DNA of 9,281 bases from Candidatus Parcubacteria bacterium. Its GTDB lineage: Bacteria; Patescibacteriota; Minisyncoccia; Minisyncoccales; JAGLUP01. Position numbers and translations under genes: made by a program. The stretch's first letter is position 1, and each line of letters opens with the position of its first letter. Below the pieces are notes generated by a model. It ran no database searches. It was not told the origin of the DNA and worked only from the letters and a program-made list of their open reading frames with translations. The stretch spans positions 1 to 9,281 of the forward strand of contig JAGLUP010000011.1 of assembly GCA_023134715.1 (NCBI GenBank), in the 5' to 3' direction. This document shows, in pieces, positions 1 through 6,825 of this stretch.

Positions 1-2
1 CT

Positions 3-941
3 CAATTAGCATATATGTCAATGCTTAAAAGAGGAGTAAAAGATATTTCTAAAATCAGACCGGTCAATGGATTTATAATTACTCCGGGAAGCGATAGTCA
101 AGGAAGATTTCATGATTCCCAGATTTTAGAAGGAGTAATGTCTATTTCTAAAACCGCGCTCCGTATACAAGGAGGAGGATTGTGCAGCGGAATGAGTAAA
201 AGTGCTACGTTGCCCGGTTTTACCTTTTATCAAGGAAAAGTATATCAAGAAGCGGCAATTTCAGTAATTTTGGGTTCAGAATTAGAAATTGGGTATGGAG
301 TAGGCGCTGGAGCTAAACCTATAGCTAATATTGGCATGATTACCAAAATAAAAGATTCTTGGACAATTGAAGAGATTAATCAAAGACCAGCATTAGAAGT
401 TTTCTCAGAAGTGTTTGATAAATATACAGAGTTTAAAAAGGAGCAGTTTATAAAAGATCCAGGCGCTGTATTTATAGCCGCTGGACTCAAAAAGGGATAT
501 CTTCCAGTTTTAGCTGAATCTTCTGCTGATTTCTTTTGGCCGTTGCTTATGCCAAAAGTCATTCAAAACAAATATATCAGATGTATGACTCCAATAAAAC
601 AAGGAACTCCTTTACTTTTAGGTTATATAAACAATGAATCAGCAAAAAAAGCCCCAGCAAACGCGACAAAATTAATGATAGAAGACATTGATTCTAAAAA
701 CTTTGGTTTTGTTTTCTTCTTTTCCTGCGCTTGCAGGGGAATGCTGTTAGGCAAAGATTATATGACAGAAATCAAAAAAATAAAAGAAACACTGGGAAAT
801 AAAGATATTCCCGTATTTGGAATAGCTTCCACAGGAGAGTCTGCTTTTTACAAAACTGGCTCACCAATTGGAACAGGATTCACTGTTACAATGCTCGGAA
901 TCTCCGATGAATCAATCTTTATTAGCAAGGAAGCAAGATAA
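3..941 (+). CDS. FIST-domain protein, 5' end missing (partial)
   Basis: This is the C-terminal portion of a FIST protein (FIST_N plus FIST_C), a family proposed to be a sensory domain for small ligands; the specific role here is unknown. Numbering from the ATG at 15, residues ~18-130 fit the later part of FIST_N (IQGGGLCSG, then FTFYQGKVYQEAAISVIL and a GVGAGAKPI segment). Residues ~150-297 fit FIST_C, with FFFSCACRGMLLG at 235-246 and GIASTGES at 269-276, close to the family's sCagRg and Gf.t.GE motifs. The frame stays open upstream of the ATG to the window edge, and the usual FIST_N beginning is absent, so the true start very probably lies outside. No membrane segment or attached signalling domain is visible in this part. 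It ends 42 nt before ftsZ. Family call is fairly secure; function is not. Confidence 0.75.
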   Translation, partial: QLAYMSMLKRGVKDISKIRPVNGFIITPGSDSQGRFHDSQILEGVMSISKTALRIQGGGLCSGMSKSATLPGFTFYQGKVYQEAAISVILGSELEIGYGVGAGAKPIANIGMITKIKDSWTIEEINQRPALEVFSEVFDKYTEFKKEQFIKDPGAVFIAAGLKKGYLPVLAESSADFFWPLLMPKVIQNKYIRCMTPIKQGTPLLLGYINNESAKKAPANATKLMIEDIDSKNFGFVFFFSCACRGMLLGKDYMTEIKKIKETLGNKDIPVFGIASTGESAFYKTGSPIGTGFTVTMLGISDESIFISKEAR

Positions 942-950
942 TATCTAAGA

Positions 951-976
951 AATTTCTAATTTCTAATTTCTAATTT
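951..976 (+). repeat. 7-bp tandem repeat AATTTCT x3.7 before ftsZ
   Basis: Three perfect AATTTCT units (951-957, 958-964, 965-971) followed by a partial AATTT (972-976) fill most of the 42-nt spacer between the FIST gene and ftsZ, ending 7 nt before the ATG. No Shine-Dalgarno motif is present. It could be a promoter or spacer element, or simple slippage. The TTCTAATTT core resembles the elements in the pilin leaders further right, but so AT-rich a match may be chance. Confidence 0.6.
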
Positions 977-983
977 TGTATCT

Positions 984-2402
984 ATGAAAAAACAAAAACA
1001 TCAAAGGAAAATTAAAAAGATTAAAGTTCAAAAGAGCAAAAAAGTTTCTTTGAAAAAGAAAGGGGTTTTAAAATTAGGTAAAAAAAATAATCAAACCAAA
1101 TCAAAAAAATCTTTAAAGAAAAAAAAGGTTAAAAAAAGAGCTGTTTCAAGGAAAATTTTTAATCAAATTCCCCGGATTAAAATAAAAATAGTTGGAATTG
1201 GCGGGGGAGGGAACTCAATTGTTTCCGAAGTTGCTCAAAAAATAAAAAAAGTTGATTTTGTTGTCGCTAATACTGATTTTCAGGCGCTTTCCAGCTGCCC
1301 AAGGGGAATTAAACGTTTATGGTTTGGACAGGAGCTAACTCAAGGATTAGGAGCGGGAATGAATCCTGAAGTAGGAAAAGCAGCTGCTGAAAAAGAAAAA
1401 GAAAAGCTCGCCAAGATTTTTGATGGAGTAGATTTCTCTATTTTAATAGGTTCGCTTGGCGGAGGAACTGGTTCCGGGGCATCTCCGCTTTTTGCCAGTT
1501 TAGCTCGAGACGCGGGTAATTTAACTTTAGGAATTTTTACAATGCCTTTTAAATTTGAAGGCGAGAGAAAATTAAAAATTGCCCAGGACGCTTTAGAAAA
1601 TTTAAAGCAAAATTTTAACGCTTTAATTATTATTTCTAATGAAAAAGTTTTTGAAATTATTAAAAGAGAAACTGGTTTTAAAAAATCTCTTTCTTGCGTA
1701 AACGAATGCCTCGCTGACGGATTAGGAGGTTTAATAGAGATGATTTATTCGCCCGGCTTGATTAATATTGATTTTGCCGATGTTAAAACAATTTTACAAG
1801 GGAAAGGAAAAATAGCTTACCTTAATACTGCCACAGCCAAAGGGCCGAATAAAATAGAAGAGGCGGTTAAAAAAGTATTGAAAAATCCTTTATACGAATA
1901 TAATATTTCCGGAGCGGAAAAAATCTTATTCAATATTACCAGCGGTAAAGATTTGAAAATGGTAGAAGCAGAAGAAATTAGCAGAATTATTTCTGGATTT
2001 AATCCTCGAGCTAAAATTATTTTCGGCATTTCTCAAAATTCAAAATATAATAATAAGATTAAAATAACTCTTTTTGCTGTCGGCTGCGGGAACGGGATTC
2101 AGGAAAAAATAAAGAAAATCATCAAAAAAACTTCAATTAAGATTAAGAAAGAAGAAAAGAAACCAGCCGAGAGTCCTTCTGACAGTCAGGCGGGCAAGTC
2201 AGCCGCTGCTCCGCCAAAGCTTTTAGAAAAACCTAAATCCGTAGAAAAACCTAAACCCAAGCCAAAAATAGAAGAAATTCAAGAAATTAAAACAAGAAGA
2301 AACGCATTGGAGATAAAAAAAACTGAAAAAGCGATTGAAGACGCAAAATTGCTTCAGGAAAAGGAATGGGAAATTCCCACATTTTTGCGTAAAAACAAAT
2401 AA
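984..2402 (+). CDS. ftsZ: Cell division GTPase FtsZ with Lys-rich N-terminal extension
   Basis: FtsZ is the tubulin-like GTPase that polymerises into the cytoplasmic division ring. Residues 1-~64 form an unusual extension with 26 Lys and 3 Arg in the first 60 positions. The GTPase fold follows: GIGGGGNS at 71-78, NTD at 96-98, GLGAG at 121-125, and the tubulin/FtsZ G-box GGGTGSG at 159-165 (most bacterial FtsZ have GGGTGTG). The T7 catalytic loop NIDFADVK is at 261-268 with both aspartates kept (D263, D266). A basic, proline-rich linker (~385-455) leads to a C-terminal peptide WEIPTFLRKNK that fits the FtsZ D/E-IPxFLR tail that binds FtsA/ZipA-type partners. At 472 aa it is longer than the usual ~380-400 because of both ends. 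No other in-frame ATG lies upstream of the GTPase core, so this start is taken. galU follows after 8 nt. Confidence 0.93.
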   Translation: MKKQKHQRKIKKIKVQKSKKVSLKKKGVLKLGKKNNQTKSKKSLKKKKVKKRAVSRKIFNQIPRIKIKIVGIGGGGNSIVSEVAQKIKKVDFVVANTDFQALSSCPRGIKRLWFGQELTQGLGAGMNPEVGKAAAEKEKEKLAKIFDGVDFSILIGSLGGGTGSGASPLFASLARDAGNLTLGIFTMPFKFEGERKLKIAQDALENLKQNFNALIIISNEKVFEIIKRETGFKKSLSCVNECLADGLGGLIEMIYSPGLINIDFADVKTILQGKGKIAYLNTATAKGPNKIEEAVKKVLKNPLYEYNISGAEKILFNITSGKDLKMVEAEEISRIISGFNPRAKIIFGISQNSKYNNKIKITLFAVGCGNGIQEKIKKIIKKTSIKIKKEEKKPAESPSDSQAGKSAAAPPKLLEKPKSVEKPKPKPKIEEIQEIKTRRNALEIKKTEKAIEDAKLLQEKEWEIPTFLRKNK

Positions 2403-2410
2403 AATTTATT

Positions 2411-3286
2411 ATGATTAAAAAAGTTATAATTCCGGTTGCCGGTTTGGGCACGAGATTTTTGCCTCAATCTAAGGTTCTGCCAAAAGAATTTTTTCCTTTA
2501 GTAGATAAGCCGGTAATTCAATATATTATTGAGGAAGTAATGTCTTCCGGAGTTAAGCAGATTGTTTTTGTAATAAATCCTGAAAAAAATTTAGTTTCAG
2601 ATTATTTTAAAAAAAATTTAAAGTTAAAGAAACTATTAAAAAATAAAAATAAAGCTCATCTTTTAGATGAATTGGAAGAGCTTGAAAAAATAGCGAAAAG
2701 TATTTCTTTTTCTTATGTTTCTCAAAAAAAACCGATTGGCAATGGGCATGCTATTCTGCAGGCAAAAAATAAAATTGGCAAAAATGAGCCATACGGAATT
2801 TTATTCAATGATGATATTATTATCTCTAAAATTCCATGCTTTTTACAGCTTTCTAAGGTTTTTGAAACTTATCAAAGGCCGATTATTGCTTTAAAAAAAG
2901 TTCCCAAAGAAGAAGTTTATCATTACGGCATAGTAAAAGTAGAAAAAATTGCTAATCGTTTTTATAAAATCAAGGATGTTGTTGAAAAACCCGCGGTTGA
3001 TTCAGCTCCTTCAGATTTAGCCATTGTTGGGAGGTATATTTTAACGCCGGAAATTTTTGATATTCTTGAAAAAATTCCTCATGGGAAAAATAAAGAACTG
3101 CTTTTAACTGACGCTTTTGAAAAAATGCTTAAAGACCAGAAAACAATTTATGGTTATGAAATTGAAGGTGATTGGCTGGAATGCGGAGACAAGGAGCGCT
3201 GGCTTAAATCAAATCTTTTGCTTTCTTTGAGGCATCCAGAATTTGGTCCAAAATTAAGAAAATATCTAAAAAAAATAAAATTTTAA
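2411..3286 (+). CDS. galU: UTP-glucose-1-phosphate uridylyltransferase
   Basis: This enzyme makes UDP-glucose from UTP and glucose-1-phosphate in the cytoplasm, feeding glycan and envelope polysaccharide synthesis. At 291 aa it has normal GalU length. Visible motifs are the nucleotidyltransferase signature GLGTRFLP at 11-18, KEFFPLVDKPVIQY at 25-38 (KEMLP-VDKP in classic GalU), GNGHAIL at 110-116, the metal-binding DD at 134-135, YGIV at 172-175, VEKP at 191-194, GRYIL at 207-211 and LLTDA at 231-235. Near the C-terminus classic GalU has a YDxGxKxGYL-like motif; here it reads WLECGDKERWL, with Glu at the Asp position. Other sugar nucleotidyltransferases share the fold, but the VDKP and GxGHA motifs favour GalU. 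The ATG gives the canonical MIKKVIIPVAGLGTR start. It sits 8 nt after ftsZ and 3 nt before the reductase gene. Confidence 0.9.
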   Translation: MIKKVIIPVAGLGTRFLPQSKVLPKEFFPLVDKPVIQYIIEEVMSSGVKQIVFVINPEKNLVSDYFKKNLKLKKLLKNKNKAHLLDELEELEKIAKSISFSYVSQKKPIGNGHAILQAKNKIGKNEPYGILFNDDIIISKIPCFLQLSKVFETYQRPIIALKKVPKEEVYHYGIVKVEKIANRFYKIKDVVEKPAVDSAPSDLAIVGRYILTPEIFDILEKIPHGKNKELLLTDAFEKMLKDQKTIYGYEIEGDWLECGDKERWLKSNLLLSLRHPEFGPKLRKYLKKIKF

Positions 3287-3289
3287 AAT

Positions 3290-4210
3290 ATGCATGATTT
3301 AATTATTATTGGCGGAGGTCCAGCCGGAATTGCAGCCGGTATTTACGCCTCAAGAAAAAAGTTAAACTGTTTTTTGATTACAAAAAATTTTTTAAGCCAA
3401 GCGGCTAAAACGTCAAGCATAGAGAATTATCCTGGATTTAAAAAAATTGGCGGAATGGCTTTAGTAAATAGATTTGAAAAACATCTTAATAGTTTTGAGA
3501 TTGATATAAACCAAGGAGAAGAGGTGGAAAAAATTATAAAAAAGGGTAATTTTTTTGAAATTAAAACAACTCAAAAAGACAGATATAAAGCAAAAGCAGT
3601 GATTATTGCCACTGGCGCGGATCCTCGGCCATTGGATGTTCCGGGAGAAAAAGAATTCACAGGCAGAGGCGTGGCATATTGCTCTACATGCGACGCGCCA
3701 TTTTTTCAGGATAAAAAAGTAGCGGTTATTGGAGGAGGAAACTCTGGTTTTGAAGCGGCTTTAGATCTTACGCCTTATGCCGCAAATATTTATATTTATG
3801 AATTCGGAGATAAATCAGCCGCAGATGAAATAATCCAAGAAAAAGTGAGCTGTTATAAAAAGATTGAGATTTTTTTGCGCACCAGAGTAAAAGAAATTAA
3901 AGGACGAGGCAAGGTGCAATCTATTGTTTATCAAGACAGACAGACAAAAAAAACTTATGAGCGGCCGGTAGAAGGAGTATTTATTCAAGTTGGGAGCATT
4001 CCGGCAACTGGTTTTGTTAAAGGTTTGGTAAATTTTAGCAAAAGAGATGAAATTAAAATTGACGCTAAATCAGGACAAACTAAAACACCAGGTCTTTTTG
4101 CCGCTGGCGATGCGACCGATGTAAAATACAAACAAGTTATTATTGCCGCCGGAGAAGGCGCTAAAGCCGCTTTATCAGCTTATGAATATCTTCAAAAATT
4201 CAAAAATTAA
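3290..4210 (+). CDS. trxB: Thioredoxin reductase-like FAD oxidoreductase, AhpF/NADH-type
   Basis: A low-molecular-weight thioredoxin-reductase-family flavoprotein of 306 aa, cytoplasmic, passing electrons from a pyridine nucleotide via FAD to a disulfide. The FAD-binding GGGPAG is at 8-13, IENYPGF at 44-50, IIATGA at 105-110, the redox pair CSTC at 131-134, the second Rossmann motif GGGNSG at 148-153, and the C-terminal FAD motif GLFAAGDAT at 268-276. After the second Rossmann motif, typical TrxB has HRRxxxR to hold the NADPH 2'-phosphate. Here the segment is YEFGDKSAAD with Glu171, closely resembling the LLEFAP segment of the NADH-using AhpF. The downstream YKQVIIAAGEGAKAALSA also echoes AhpF. 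No AhpF-type N-terminal thioredoxin-fold domains are present. The natural partner could be a thioredoxin or glutaredoxin encoded elsewhere. It starts 3 nt after galU and overlaps eno by 29 nt. The symbol is by family; NADH preference is inferred. Confidence 0.88.
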   Translation: MHDLIIIGGGPAGIAAGIYASRKKLNCFLITKNFLSQAAKTSSIENYPGFKKIGGMALVNRFEKHLNSFEIDINQGEEVEKIIKKGNFFEIKTTQKDRYKAKAVIIATGADPRPLDVPGEKEFTGRGVAYCSTCDAPFFQDKKVAVIGGGNSGFEAALDLTPYAANIYIYEFGDKSAADEIIQEKVSCYKKIEIFLRTRVKEIKGRGKVQSIVYQDRQTKKTYERPVEGVFIQVGSIPATGFVKGLVNFSKRDEIKIDAKSGQTKTPGLFAAGDATDVKYKQVIIAAGEGAKAALSAYEYLQKFKN

Positions 4211-5450
4211 ATCAATAGAAGCAAGGGAAATTTTGGATTCAAGGGCGAATCCTACTATTGAAGTAGAATTAAAAACAAAGAATTTTTCTGTTTTTGCTTC
4301 TGTTCCTTCTGGCGCGTCAAAAGGAAAATATGAAGCAAAAGAATCAAGAGATAATAAAAAAAGATATGGGGGCAAAGGAGTTCTTGAGGCCGTAAAAAAT
4401 ATTAACGAAATTATTGCTCCTAAATTAAGAGGAAAAGATGTAAAAAAACAAAAGGAAATAGATGATTTAATGATTGAATTAGACGGAACAAAAGATAAAT
4501 CAAAATTAGGAGCCAATGCTATTTTAGCGGTAAGCATGGCTGTCTGCCGCGCCGGCGCAAAAACAAAAAACATTCCATTATATAAATACATCGCAAAACT
4601 TTCAGACGTCGGGTCTCTGAAAGTTTTGCCGAAGGCTTGTTTCAATGTTATTAATGGGGGAGTTCATTCCGGAAATGAATTAGATATTCAGGAGTTTATG
4701 ATTATTCCCCAAAAAAAATCTTTTTCTAAAAATCTGCAAACAGCCAGTGAAATTTACTATTGTCTAAAAGAAATTTTAAAAGAAAACTTTGGAAAATTCG
4801 CGATAAATATCGGAGATGAGGGCGGCTTTATTCCCCCTGTTTTCGGCACAAAATCCGCCTTGGGCCTATTGGTTAAAGCTATAAGGTCATCTGGTTATAA
4901 AAATATAAAAATTGGTCTGGATTGCGCTGCTTCCCAATTTTCAAAAGAACAAGCTTATTTATTAGAAAAGGTTTTTTTGACAAAACAAGGACTTTTAGAT
5001 TTTTATCAGGATTTAATAAAAGATTACCCCATTATTTTTTTAGAGGATCCATTTTCTGAAGAGGATTGGGAGGGTTTCTCCAAAATTACAAAAAAAATTG
5101 GTAAAAAAATTAGTATAATTGGTGATGACCTTTTGTGCACTAATCCGGAAAGGATAAAACAAGCAAAAGAAAGAAACGCGTGCAATGGTATGATTCTAAA
5201 ACCCAACCAAATAGGCACTATAACTGAAGCGCTGAAAGCCGCGGAATTAGCCAAATCTTTTGACTGGAAAATTATGGTTTCTCATCGTTCAGGCGATACT
5301 TGTGATGATTTTATTTCTGATTTAGCGGTCGGAATTTCAGCTGATTTCATAAAAGCCGGCGCTCCAGCCCGAGGAGAAAGGGTGGCAAAATACAACAGAT
5401 TATTAAAAATAGAAGAAGAAATAATAAATAAACAAAATAAGTATAATTAA
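4182..5450 (+). CDS. eno: Enolase (phosphopyruvate hydratase)
   Basis: Enolase interconverts 2-phosphoglycerate and phosphoenolpyruvate in lower glycolysis. The 422-aa product is close to the usual ~430. From the ATG at 4182: AREILDSRANPT at 14-25 (normally DSRGNPT), the mobile loop SVPSGASKG at 40-48, NGGVHSGN at 158-165, QEFM with catalytic-region Glu171, GDEGGF at 211-216 (Glu213), metal ligands Asp247 (LDCAAS), Glu288 (LEDP) and the Asp pair at 315-316 (GDDL), catalytic Lys340 (LKPNQIGT), SHRSGDT at 367-373 (normally SGET), and Lys391 before GAPARGERVAKYN. All expected catalytic and metal residues appear present. An in-frame TTG at 4143 would only lengthen the overlap with trxB; 4182 gives a family-typical N-terminus and overlaps trxB by 29 nt, which suggests translational coupling. 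It is the last gene of the packed left-hand cluster. Confidence 0.95.
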   Translation: MNIFKNSKIKSIEAREILDSRANPTIEVELKTKNFSVFASVPSGASKGKYEAKESRDNKKRYGGKGVLEAVKNINEIIAPKLRGKDVKKQKEIDDLMIELDGTKDKSKLGANAILAVSMAVCRAGAKTKNIPLYKYIAKLSDVGSLKVLPKACFNVINGGVHSGNELDIQEFMIIPQKKSFSKNLQTASEIYYCLKEILKENFGKFAINIGDEGGFIPPVFGTKSALGLLVKAIRSSGYKNIKIGLDCAASQFSKEQAYLLEKVFLTKQGLLDFYQDLIKDYPIIFLEDPFSEEDWEGFSKITKKIGKKISIIGDDLLCTNPERIKQAKERNACNGMILKPNQIGTITEALKAAELAKSFDWKIMVSHRSGDTCDDFISDLAVGISADFIKAGAPARGERVAKYNRLLKIEEEIINKQNKYN

Positions 5451-5464
5451 ATTAATTCTAAAGA

Positions 5465-5522
5465 TTTATTCTAATTAATAATTAAAAAAGGTTTATTTTA
5501 GTTTAGTTAAAATTTAGAATAA
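5465..5522 (+). promoter_or_regulatory. Pilin 1 leader: paired AT-rich element and hairpin
   Basis: Two related 12-mers, tttattctaatt at 5465-5476 and tttattttagtt at 5492-5503, lie 27 nt apart start to start. The second begins 43 nt before the pilin 1 ATG. TTATTTTA (5493-5500) can pair with TAGAATAA (5515-5522), giving an 8-bp stem with one G-U pair and a 14-nt interior. The same arrangement recurs before pilin 3. A promoter, a regulator site pair or an mRNA leader hairpin are all possible; the role is not determinable from sequence alone. Confidence 0.45.
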
Positions 5523-5534
5523 GATTTGAATAAT

Positions 5535-6725
5535 ATGTTTCTAAAATCAAAAAAAAGGGGGTTCACAGTCATAGAGCTTTTAGTGGTTATTGCTATTTTA
5601 GGATTATTGGCCTCTGTGGTTCTTGTTCATTTGAAAGGAGCTAAGGTCTCAGCCAGAGACGCTGAAAGAAAAGGAGAAGTGGATTCTATTCGTAAAGCAT
5701 TGGCTTTTTACTACACAGAACATAGTAAATATCCTGTATCTGGAGAATGGATATCTCTTGAAAAAGACGCGGAAGATGGTGGTCTTGTTTCCCAAGCATT
5801 ATCAGAATGGCTTCCTGATATGCCTGAAGACCCTCTTTATCCCAACACCAAAGAATCAACAGGAGAACCCTTTTCTTATCAGTATTCAACTGGAGAAACT
5901 GGAGGTTATGGATACAAAATTCGTACTGAAATGGAAAGCGTAGCTTATTCTTATCATGAGGTTTCTTCTGTCGGGGGCGGAAGCATTGTTTATGGAGACG
6001 GAGAGGAATTTACCTGCGGAACCGACACGGTCACCGATGAGGACGGAAATGTTTACAACATAGTTCTTCTTGGAACACAATGCTGGTTTGCAGAGAATTT
6101 AAAGTATGACGGGGATCCATCTGGCAATGGCTGTAAAGATGTAACTTGGGTAAATAACAGCGATGAGGGCTGGTGTGGAGATTACACTGGCGGACCCTTT
6201 ACTGACGAAGGATTATTATATCAATGGTCAACGGCAATGAATGGGGCTGTCACTGAAGGCGCTCAAGGTCTGTGTCCGACTGGATGGCATATACCTACTA
6301 CTGACGAGTGGATCGATTTAGAAAGGTATGCTTGCGAGCACAAGATTGACGCTAACACTTTCGATGAGTGCGCGATTACTTTTCCAAAAGATGATATCAT
6401 AGGGTGGAAAGGGCAAGACACGACTACCGCGAATGGAGAAGGAAGCTACTTAGCTGGAAATGAGGGTTTGTGGATTAATCACGACATTGACAATCACGGA
6501 GCTGGCGACAATGACTTTGGCGCTTCTGGTTTCCTCGCCCTTCCCGCGGGTTGCAGGTATGCCTCTGGCAGTTACAACAGTCGGAGCGCCCGCACATACT
6601 TATGGTCCTCCACTCAGAGCGACACTAATGCTTGGGTAGGGGAGTTGAGTCACGATTATACATATGTCGGCCGGTACAAGTACAGTAAGGCATACGCCTT
6701 TGCTATCCGCTGCCTCAAGGACTGA
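5535..6725 (+). CDS. Prepilin-like protein with C-terminal FISUMP domain (pilin 1)
   Basis: A surface protein built on a type IV pilin / GspG-like scaffold; 396 aa. Residues 1-9 are a short basic leader ending KKRG, then [21 protein letters not shown] (10-30) is the class III prepilin helix with Gly at -1 and Glu at +5. The stalk holds RKALAFYY (53-60), KYP (65-67) and a GspG-like PEDPLYP (97-103). After a glycine-rich linker (~145-156), residues ~160-396 match the FISUMP domain (Fibrobacter succinogenes major paralogous domain): DEDGNVYNIVLLGTQCWFAENL (168-189), LLYQWSTAMN (227-236), CPTGWHIPTTDEW (247-259), LPAG (336-339), WSST (357-360) and a final IRCLKD. The head has nine cysteines and is near 50% GC, unlike its ~30% GC neighbours. 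The ATG at 5535 is chosen over an in-frame TTG at 5526 because pilin 3 starts at the equivalent place. The last ~64 residues resemble a DGR variable region. The ligand is unknown. Confidence 0.88.
   Translation: MFLKSKKRGFTVIELLVVIAILGLLASVVLVHLKGAKVSARDAERKGEVDSIRKALAFYYTEHSKYPVSGEWISLEKDAEDGGLVSQALSEWLPDMPEDPLYPNTKESTGEPFSYQYSTGETGGYGYKIRTEMESVAYSYHEVSSVGGGSIVYGDGEEFTCGTDTVTDEDGNVYNIVLLGTQCWFAENLKYDGDPSGNGCKDVTWVNNSDEGWCGDYTGGPFTDEGLLYQWSTAMNGAVTEGAQGLCPTGWHIPTTDEWIDLERYACEHKIDANTFDECAITFPKDDIIGWKGQDTTTANGEGSYLAGNEGLWINHDIDNHGAGDNDFGASGFLALPAGCRYASGSYNSRSARTYLWSSTQSDTNAWVGELSHDYTYVGRYKYSKAYAFAIRCLKD
6531..6722 (+). other. Candidate DGR variable region in the pilin 1 FISUMP domain
   Basis: These 192 nt encode residues 333-396 of pilin 1 and are about 55% GC by hand count, against ~23% in a 60-nt sample of the nearby mutase gene. 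Around an invariant-looking frame (LPAG, WSST, AW, V, R, K, F, RC) the intervening positions are mostly Tyr, Ser, Gly, Asp, His, Ala or Arg. Most of these have NNY codons (tac, agt, cac, gat, ggc, gcc, cgc), the set expected when AAY codons of a template are randomised at adenines. C-terminal placement, with homing end near the stop, also fits DGR targets with C-type-lectin-like folds. No template repeat or reverse transcriptase is visible here, so an ordinary FISUMP C-terminus remains possible. Confidence 0.45.
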
Positions 6726-6740
6726 TCAGATAAAATAAAT

Positions 6741-6758
6741 ATGCCTCAATTAATTTTA
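6741..6758 (+). repeat. Near-copy of the gpmA start (direct repeat, left copy)
   Basis: This sequence matches 8360-8377, the first six codons of the phosphoglycerate mutase gene, at 17 of 18 positions (one C/G difference in codon 2). It begins with ATG and reads MPQLILKNLF before a stop at 6771-6773, against MAQLIL in the real gene. It lies 15 nt after the pilin 1 stop, a normal gene spacing. It looks like a remnant of a gpmA 5' end, leaving the pilin 2 leader and gene flanked by direct repeats. It is probably not a functional gene. Confidence 0.55.
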
Positions 6759-6763
6759 AAAAA

Positions 6764-6806
6764 TCTATTCTAAATTTAGCTAAAAAGATTTATTTTAGTT
6801 TAGTTA
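6764..6806 (+). promoter_or_regulatory. Pilin 2 leader: paired AT-rich element
   Basis: A degenerate copy tctattctaaat (6764-6775) and an exact copy tttattttagtt (6789-6800) of the leader element lie 25 nt apart. The stretch 6782-6806 matches 5485-5509 of the pilin 1 leader at 24 of 25 positions. A 10-bp palindrome TTTAGCTAAA is at 6775-6784. The right arm of the hairpin seen before pilins 1 and 3 is degraded here (only GAATA remains, 6814-6818). Shared ancestry with the other leaders is clear; function is not. Confidence 0.45.
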
Positions 6807-6825
6807 GATTTATGAATATGATTAT

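Noticed and set aside
4175-4645. 156-codon open frame on the minus strand within enolase
   Set aside because: It lies antisense to a well-conserved enolase N-terminal domain and its product shows no recognisable family features.
5443-5448. TATAAT at the end of enolase as a -10 box for pilin 1
   Set aside because: No -35-like hexamer at 16-18 nt upstream, and TATAAT-like strings are common in DNA this AT-rich. It also is not matched at the same distance before pilins 2 and 3.
6722-6729. Palindrome CTGATCAG at the end of pilin 1 as a terminator
   Set aside because: Only 8 nt with no loop and no T-run; the following sequence is A-rich on this strand. No convincing rho-independent terminator was found anywhere in the window.
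6711-6749. 8-nt direct repeat TGCCTCAA (6711-6718 and 6742-6749) near the end of pilin 1 as a homing or attachment signal
   Set aside because: Too short, and the right copy is better explained as part of the gpmA-start duplicate.
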